DNA of 64,000 nucleotides from CAYMCO01 sp964388955 (GTDB taxonomy: Bacteria; Chloroflexota; Anaerolineae; Anaerolineales; E44-bin32): the NCBI GenBank assembly GCA_964388955.1, contig CAYMCO010000009.1, positions 1 to 64,000 of the forward strand. Direction: 5' to 3'. The position numbers and the translations under genes were made by a program. Below are positions 59,535 to 64,000 of the stretch, in pieces; the stretch's first letter is position 1; each line of letters opens with the position of its first letter. The notes under the pieces were generated by a model. The model saw only the letters and a program-made list of their open reading frames with translations, made no database searches and was not told the origin of the DNA.

Positions 59535-59804
59535 ATGGACAAAGAGGATACGCTCAAGCGGCTGCGAAATATCGAAGGGCATGTGCGAGGCATCGGGCGC
59601 ATGGTGGATCAGGACGTCTACTGCATCGATGTGATCCGGCAGATTCAGGCAGTTCAGGCGGCCCTGAGAAAAGTAAGCAGCAATGTCTTGAACGATCACC
59701 TTCATTCCTGCCTGATCACGGCGGTGCGAGGCGATGATGCCCAAGACCGCGAGCGGGTGCTGAAGGAGATTGCCGAGGTCTACGATATGGCGTCGAAGGT
59801 CTAG
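59535..59804 (+). CDS. csoR: CsoR-type copper-sensing repressor
   Basis: The 89-residue all-helical protein is a DUF156/CsoR repressor. The Cu(I) ligands of the family line up as Cys30 (VYCIDV), His55 and Cys59 (HLHSCL). It binds operator DNA without copper and releases on Cu(I). ATG 59535 is chosen with a weak GGATGGA upstream; the frame runs back through the promoter and operator but cannot be translated from that transcript. It is first in the copper operon, with an autoregulatory site in front. Confidence 0.92.
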   Translation: MDKEDTLKRLRNIEGHVRGIGRMVDQDVYCIDVIRQIQAVQAALRKVSSNVLNDHLHSCLITAVRGDDAQDRERVLKEIAEVYDMASKV

Positions 59805-59839
59805 GTGCCATTACGGCCATTATCCCACGGAGGTGTGAA

Positions 59840-60046
59840 ATGACACGATCAACCTATACTGTCCCGAATATTTCGTGCGGGCACTGCGTCCACACCATCG
59901 AGATGGAGTTGTCCGAATTGGAGGGTGTGAGCCGGGTGCAGGCATCCAATACCACCAAGCAGGTGACAGTCGAATTCGGAGATCCGGCCACGGAAGAGGC
60001 AATCGTCGCATTGCTGACCGAGATCAACTACCCGCCGGCCGCCTGA
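59840..60046 (+). CDS. copZ: CopZ-like copper chaperone (HMA domain)
   Basis: The 68-residue protein is a single heavy-metal-associated domain with the Cu(I)-binding Cys pair in NISCGHC (Cys13, Cys16) and the usual beta-alpha-beta pattern. It delivers Cu(I) to the CopA pump encoded downstream. GGAGGTG precedes the ATG. The Met normally before the motif (MxCxxC) is replaced by Ile/Ser (ISCGHC). Confidence 0.92.
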   Translation: MTRSTYTVPNISCGHCVHTIEMELSELEGVSRVQASNTTKQVTVEFGDPATEEAIVALLTEINYPPAA

Positions 60047-60206
60047 TGGTCCATTGGATCGACGGTTGAGCTGGAGCCGGCCGCGCGATGCCACTGGTTG
60101 ATTGAGAGCCCATCTGCGCATCTTCAAACGGCGCCGAAGCGGGCGATGTGGACCGAAGAAGGCGCATCGACGCTAGTCGCAGGTTGTGGGGCATAAGGAG
60201 GAGGTT

Positions 60207-62663
60207 GTGGCAAGACAAGAGCATGTCACGTTGCCCGTCACGGGGATGACCTGCGCCAACTGTGTGGCCACGGTTGAGCGCAATATCAACAAGCTTCCGG
60301 GAGTCGAGCGCACATCGGTGAACCTTTCTTCTGAGCGGGCGAGCGTGGAGTTCGACCCTTCCCTGCTGACGGTGGGGGAGATTGTGGCGCGTGTGCGCCG
60401 CGCCGGCTACGATGTGGCCCTTGGGGATGCGGATCTGACGATCCGGCGCCTGAGCGACTCGAACGATGCTGATCGGCTGCAGCGCGCCCTCACCAAACTG
60501 CCCGGTGTGATGGATGCCAACGTCGGTTTCGCCAGCGAGCGTGCCAAGGTTCGATATATCCCCACGGTCATCAGCCAATCGGAGATCCGGCGAGCCGTGC
60601 GTGAGGCCGGGTTTGAGGCGCTGGAGATCAGCGGCATGACGGAGGACGTGGAGCGCAGGGCGCGCGAACGGGAGATCGCCCACCAACGTCGTCTTCTGAT
60701 CACGGGGCTGCTGCTCACGGCGCCGCTCTTTGCTCTCTCTATGCTCCGCGATTTGGGTTTGATGCCGGCCGCCTTCGCCGGCTCCCCGATCTATGACTGG
60801 CTGATGTTCGCCTTGGCGACGCCGGTGCAGTTCTACGTGGGCTGGCAGTATTATGTGGGCGCTTTCAAGGCCTTGAGAAACCGGTCCGCGAATATGGACG
60901 TGCTCATCGCCATGGGCTCCTCGGCGGCATACTTCTATTCACTGCCGGTGCTCTTCGGTTGGATCGATGGCCATCTGTATTTCGAAACTGCGGCGGTGAT
61001 CATCACCCTGATCCGGTTGGGGAAATTCCTCGAGGCGCGAGCCAAAGGCCGGACAAGCGAGGCCATTCGGAAGCTGCTGAGCCTGCGGGCAAAGACGGCG
61101 CGTGTGGTCAGAGACGGCGAGGAGATGGACATCCCTGTCGACGAGGTGCGGGTCGGCGACTTGGTGATTGTCCGCCCAGGAGAGAAGATCCCGGTCGATG
61201 GCGTGGTGGTGGAGGGCCATTCGGCGGTCGATGCCTCCATGCTGACGGGAGAATCCATGCCGGTGGAGGTCGGCCCTGGGGAGGATGTCATCGGCGCTAC
61301 GCTCAACAAGCTGGGCAGTTTCCGATTTGAGGCGACGAAAGTCGGGAAGGACACCGCCCTGGCTCAGATCGTCCGTCTGGTGGAGGAGGCCCAAGCAAGC
61401 AAGGCGCCGATACAGCGCCTGGCGGATCGCGTCTCCAGCGTCTTTGTCCCAGGGGTGATCGGCATTGCGACGCTCACGTTCTTGGCCTGGTATTTCATCG
61501 CGCCGCCTGCCAACGGTGATGTGTCGCTCTTCACCCGCTCCCTGATCAACATGGTCGCCGTCCTGGTCATCGCCTGCCCATGCGCTATGGGCCTGGCGAC
61601 CCCGACTGCGGTCATGGTGGGCACCGGAAAAGGTGCTGAGCGGGGAATTCTCTTCAAGTCCAGCGAATCGCTGGAGCGGCTCGGGCGTGTCACTACCGTG
61701 GTGCTGGACAAGACCGGGACGATAACTCAGGGGCGCCCGACGGTCACGGACATCCTGTTGAACGGATTTGCGGGTGGGGAGGCGGGTGTGCTGCGCCTGG
61801 CCGCGAGCGCGGAAAGAAACTCGGAGCATCCGCTGGGGGAAGCCATTGTGGCGGCTGCCTCAGCCGGCGGCATCCGGGCCGCGGATCCGGACGCGTTCGA
61901 AGCGCTTTCGGGCCACGGGGTGAGAGCCGAGGTCGACGGTCACCGACTGGTGATCGGCACTCCGAGTTTGATGCATGAAACCGGAGTGAGGGCCGAAAAC
62001 CTTTCCGACCAGGTCCAGCAATTGCGGGCGCAGGCGAAGACCGCGGTGCTGGTCGGGGTTGACGGAGAGGCCGCCGCCGTCATCGGTATCGCCGATGACA
62101 TCAAACCCGGTTCTGGCGAAGCGATACACGCTCTGCAGGAGCTGGGCCTCGAGATCGTCATGCTCACGGGCGACAATCAGGAGACGGCGCGGGCGATTGC
62201 CGCACGCGTGGGGCTGGACGGAAGCGGAGGCGGGGTGATCGCCCAGGTGCTGCCAGGGGAAAAAGCGCAGGTGGTGAAGGATCTCCAGGAGCAGGGGAAG
62301 GTCGTGGCCATGGTCGGCGATGGGATCAACGATGCCCCGGCCCTCGCGCAGGCGGATGTGGGAATTGCCATTGGAACCGGCACGGACGTCGCCATTGCAG
62401 CCGCTCCGGTCACGCTGATCAGCGGCGATCTGGCGGGGGTGCCGCAGGCAATCCGGCTGTCGCGAGGCACGGTGAGGACCATCAAGCAGAACCTGTTCTG
62501 GGCCTTCATCTACAACGTCATCCTGATCCCCGCGGCCGCATTGGGGAGACTGAACCCCATGCTTGCCGCTGGCGCCATGTCCTTCAGCTCGATCTTCGTC
62601 GTAACCAACAGCCTCCGTTTGCGTGGGTTCAAGTTGGCCGGGGGGAAGAGGCCCCGAGCCTAG
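60207..62663 (+). CDS. copA: Copper-exporting P1B-type ATPase (CopA)
   Basis: The 818-residue protein has an N-terminal HMA domain with GMTCANC (Cys16, Cys19). A second HMA-like repeat (about 73-145) has lost both cysteines (RRLSDSNDA). The pump core has TGES (MLTGESMPVEV), the ion-binding CPC in VIACPCAMG near residue 456, phosphorylation DKTGT near 500, SEHPLGEA near 545 and GDGINDAPA near 704. Late membrane Asn, Tyr, Met and Ser (YNVILIP and MSFSSI) specify Cu(I). GTG 60207 with AAGGAG upstream is the start. It is last in the csoR-copZ-copA set. Confidence 0.97.
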   Translation: MARQEHVTLPVTGMTCANCVATVERNINKLPGVERTSVNLSSERASVEFDPSLLTVGEIVARVRRAGYDVALGDADLTIRRLSDSNDADRLQRALTKLPGVMDANVGFASERAKVRYIPTVISQSEIRRAVREAGFEALEISGMTEDVERRAREREIAHQRRLLITGLLLTAPLFALSMLRDLGLMPAAFAGSPIYDWLMFALATPVQFYVGWQYYVGAFKALRNRSANMDVLIAMGSSAAYFYSLPVLFGWIDGHLYFETAAVIITLIRLGKFLEARAKGRTSEAIRKLLSLRAKTARVVRDGEEMDIPVDEVRVGDLVIVRPGEKIPVDGVVVEGHSAVDASMLTGESMPVEVGPGEDVIGATLNKLGSFRFEATKVGKDTALAQIVRLVEEAQASKAPIQRLADRVSSVFVPGVIGIATLTFLAWYFIAPPANGDVSLFTRSLINMVAVLVIACPCAMGLATPTAVMVGTGKGAERGILFKSSESLERLGRVTTVVLDKTGTITQGRPTVTDILLNGFAGGEAGVLRLAASAERNSEHPLGEAIVAAASAGGIRAADPDAFEALSGHGVRAEVDGHRLVIGTPSLMHETGVRAENLSDQVQQLRAQAKTAVLVGVDGEAAAVIGIADDIKPGSGEAIHALQELGLEIVMLTGDNQETARAIAARVGLDGSGGGVIAQVLPGEKAQVVKDLQEQGKVVAMVGDGINDAPALAQADVGIAIGTGTDVAIAAAPVTLISGDLAGVPQAIRLSRGTVRTIKQNLFWAFIYNVILIPAAALGRLNPMLAAGAMSFSSIFVVTNSLRLRGFKLAGGKRPRA

Positions 62664-62677
62664 ACCCGATGGTGGTC

Positions 62678-62706
62678 TTGCCGAACGCATCTGCATCCGT
62701 TATGCT
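62678..62706 (+). promoter_or_regulatory. Promoter of the L,D-transpeptidase gene
   Basis: TTGCCG (62678-62683) and TATGCT (62701-62706) are 17 bases apart, giving a leader of about 42 bases before ATG 62755. Confidence 0.55.
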
Positions 62707-62754
62707 ACCTGTTGCCCACTACATGAGGGTTACCGACGTTGGTTGGGTTCAGGT

Positions 62755-63771
62755 ATGAATAGACTGCCACGCAGAGATTTCCTCCGCCTGGGGGGAGCGG
62801 GCCTGGCGGCCCTGGGGCTGTCCCCTCGGGTGCGAGGACCCAGGGTTGGGGACTTCCCGGATGCCGAGCGCGTTTGCCGCGTATTCGGGAGGGCGGATCT
62901 ATACACCCGCCCTACCGCGGATAGCACATTCCTGGGGAGCGTCTACGATGACGCCGTGCTGGAAGTCTATCGAGAGGTTGTTGGCAGGGGTAGCTACTAC
63001 AATCATCGCTGGTACGAGACTCCGCAGGGCTTCATCTGGTCTCCGGAGGCGCAGCTCGTTTACAACCGGCCGAATGAGATAATGGAGACGATACCGGAGA
63101 CGGGATTATGGACCGAGGTCACCGTCCCATACGTGGAGGGCCGCGTTAACCCGGACCCATGGTCCTCCTCCTGGTATCGGCTGTACTACGGCATGATCTT
63201 GAACGTAGATGCCCGGGTCGAGAGTGCCAGCGGCGAACCCTGGTACCGGGTGCACGATGAGAACGATGTGGTGATGTACGCTCCGGGGTGGGCGTTCCGG
63301 CGGATCGATCCCGAGGAGATGACGCCGGTTTCACCCGAAGTGGAGGACAAGCATATTGTGGTCAACTTGACGCGCCAGGACCTCTCCGCGTATGAGAACG
63401 GCGTTGAGGTCTACTACTGCCGCATTTCCTCGGGGATCAAGGACAATGACGGTGAGTGGTCTACGCCACCGGGAAGCGATCCGATCTGGTGGAAGATGGT
63501 GTCCCGGCACATGGCTGGGGGCACGCTGTTCGCGGGCTACGATCTCCCGGGTGTGGGCTGGACGTCCGTTTTCTATGAGGATGGACACGCCATCCACGCT
63601 ACCTATTGGCACAACTACTTCGGCAGAGCAGACTCACACGGATGCATCAACGCCATGCCCGAGGACGCCAAATGGCTGTTCCGCTGGACCAGTCCGACGG
63701 TGGAGTATCGTCCGGGGAACGTGACCTTGTACTGGCCGGATCAGGGTACGCGAGTGTACATCGAGGAATGA
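62755..63771 (+). CDS. Tat-exported L,D-transpeptidase (YkuD domain)
   Basis: The 338-residue protein has a Tat signal (RRDFLRLGGAGLAALGL), an unassigned region (about 40-195) with repeated Trp/Tyr SH3-like segments, and a C-terminal YkuD domain. The catalytic motif is SHGCINA near residue 299 with the upstream His in HAIHATYWHN. L,D-transpeptidases make 3-3 peptidoglycan crosslinks or anchor proteins. Use of the Tat route is less common than Sec. The ccdA-like gene follows after 25 bases and may be in the same operon. Confidence 0.88.
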   Translation: MNRLPRRDFLRLGGAGLAALGLSPRVRGPRVGDFPDAERVCRVFGRADLYTRPTADSTFLGSVYDDAVLEVYREVVGRGSYYNHRWYETPQGFIWSPEAQLVYNRPNEIMETIPETGLWTEVTVPYVEGRVNPDPWSSSWYRLYYGMILNVDARVESASGEPWYRVHDENDVVMYAPGWAFRRIDPEEMTPVSPEVEDKHIVVNLTRQDLSAYENGVEVYYCRISSGIKDNDGEWSTPPGSDPIWWKMVSRHMAGGTLFAGYDLPGVGWTSVFYEDGHAIHATYWHNYFGRADSHGCINAMPEDAKWLFRWTSPTVEYRPGNVTLYWPDQGTRVYIEE

Positions 63772-63796
63772 GTAGGCTGCCGCTGAGTTCTCCCCG

Positions 63797-64000
63797 ATGA
63801 GCTATTTGAATGTCTCTCTGGGTCTGGCGGCCCTGGCGGGTGTCGCCTCTTTCCTGTCTCCGTGCGTGCTGGCATTGGTGCCAGCCTATGTCGGGTATCT
63901 CGGCGGGCGGTGCGTGGGCCCGAAGGGGGAGGTGGTAAGGAATCGCTGGGTGGCGTTCAGCCACGGCATTGCCTTCGTCCTCGGATTCAGCAGTGTGTTC
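63797..64000 (+). CDS. ccdA: CcdA-like cytochrome c biogenesis/thiol transporter protein (partial)
   Basis: The first 68 codons are in the window. The N-terminus has a membrane segment with SFLSPCVLALVPAYVGYLGG, where the Cys is the redox-active residue of CcdA/DsbD-type transporters, followed by a charged loop and a second segment (HGIAFVLGFSSVF). It moves reducing power outwards to keep apocytochrome thiols reduced. This links logically to the octahaem cytochrome at 512-1798. Truncated by the window end. Confidence 0.88.
   Translation, partial: MSYLNVSLGLAALAGVASFLSPCVLALVPAYVGYLGGRCVGPKGEVVRNRWVAFSHGIAFVLGFSSVF

Noticed and set aside
60939..61829. 296-codon minus-strand open frame
   Set aside because: Antisense to copA, where all P-type ATPase motifs are in frame.

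Overview
The window is GC-rich, gene-dense bacterial chromosomal DNA. It most resembles an uncultured or poorly sampled Chloroflexota (Anaerolineae-like) genome. This placement is inference from gene style: lipoproteins with Thr/Pro linkers and NBR1-Ig and PA14 domains, a 7TM-GAF regulator, a DUF2007 protein, an ABC-2/SpoIIM fusion, and corrinoid methyltransferases of the MttB family. No rRNA or lineage-defining marker is present. There is one tRNA (Arg, anticodon TCT), no CRISPR array, no complete insertion sequence and no phage module. I recognised 51 likely protein genes plus two weak candidates (1-57 and 32726-32848).

Layout. 0.5-2.7 kb: octaheme HAO-like cytochrome c with a membrane partner. 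2.8-6.1 kb (minus strand): a three-gene corrinoid-enzyme support operon (pterin-binding methyltransferase, MetH-activation-like protein, RACo-type reductive activator). 6.8-11 kb: SDR oxidoreductase, NBR1-Ig/PA14 lipoprotein, polytopic membrane protein. 11.5-15.8 kb (minus): large secreted PKD/IPT protein, TerC, PEBP lipoprotein. 16.1-18.6 kb: response regulator, DUF192, LysM-M23 peptidase, DUF2007. 18.7-20.7 kb: an unrecognised coupled gene pair. 21.4-24.5 kb: tRNA-Arg, membrane HD-GYP phosphodiesterase, Thr/Pro-tailed membrane protein. 24.8-31.4 kb: MFS transporter, uvrB, PHP phosphoesterase, PolX. 31.5-36.3 kb: DegV, YfhO-type membrane protein, aldo/keto reductase. 36.9-41.9 kb: atypical tyrosine recombinase overlapping purine nucleoside phosphorylase, Ig-like membrane protein, GNAT, 7TM-GAF-HTH regulator. 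41.9-50.2 kb: S1 protein, FtsK, CDP-alcohol phosphatidyltransferase, Lgt, ABC exporter with a SpoIIM-fused permease, metallo-beta-lactamase. 50.7-56 kb: Hsp20, Lon, receiver protein, PHP-AlbA_2 protein. 56-59.2 kb: GNAT, MogA-like, MttB-family methyltransferase and its corrinoid protein. 59.5-62.7 kb: copper module csoR-copZ-copA with a readable promoter and CsoR-like operator. 62.8-64 kb: Tat-signal L,D-transpeptidase and the start of ccdA.

How the genes work together. The two corrinoid loci, about 51 kb apart, together supply a complete methylated-amine (or similar) demethylation route. A substrate methyltransferase (MttB family, no pyrrolysine codon) would methylate the corrinoid protein, the pterin-binding enzyme would pass the methyl to a tetrahydrofolate-type carrier, and RACo with the MetH-activation-like protein would rescue oxidised Co(II). 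The copper genes form a self-regulated efflux module. Lon, a stand-alone receiver and the PHP-AlbA_2 protein form a tightly overlapping or abutting unit whose joint role is not obvious. Non-coding stretches hold small palindromic dispersed elements: two inverted copies of a MITE-like element with CATTGCGAGG ends, and a 122-bp inverted repeat with a partial second copy. Several promoters are readable, including an extended -10 class (TGGTATAAW). A 17-bp box also lies exactly the same distance upstream of two unrelated genes' -10 elements.
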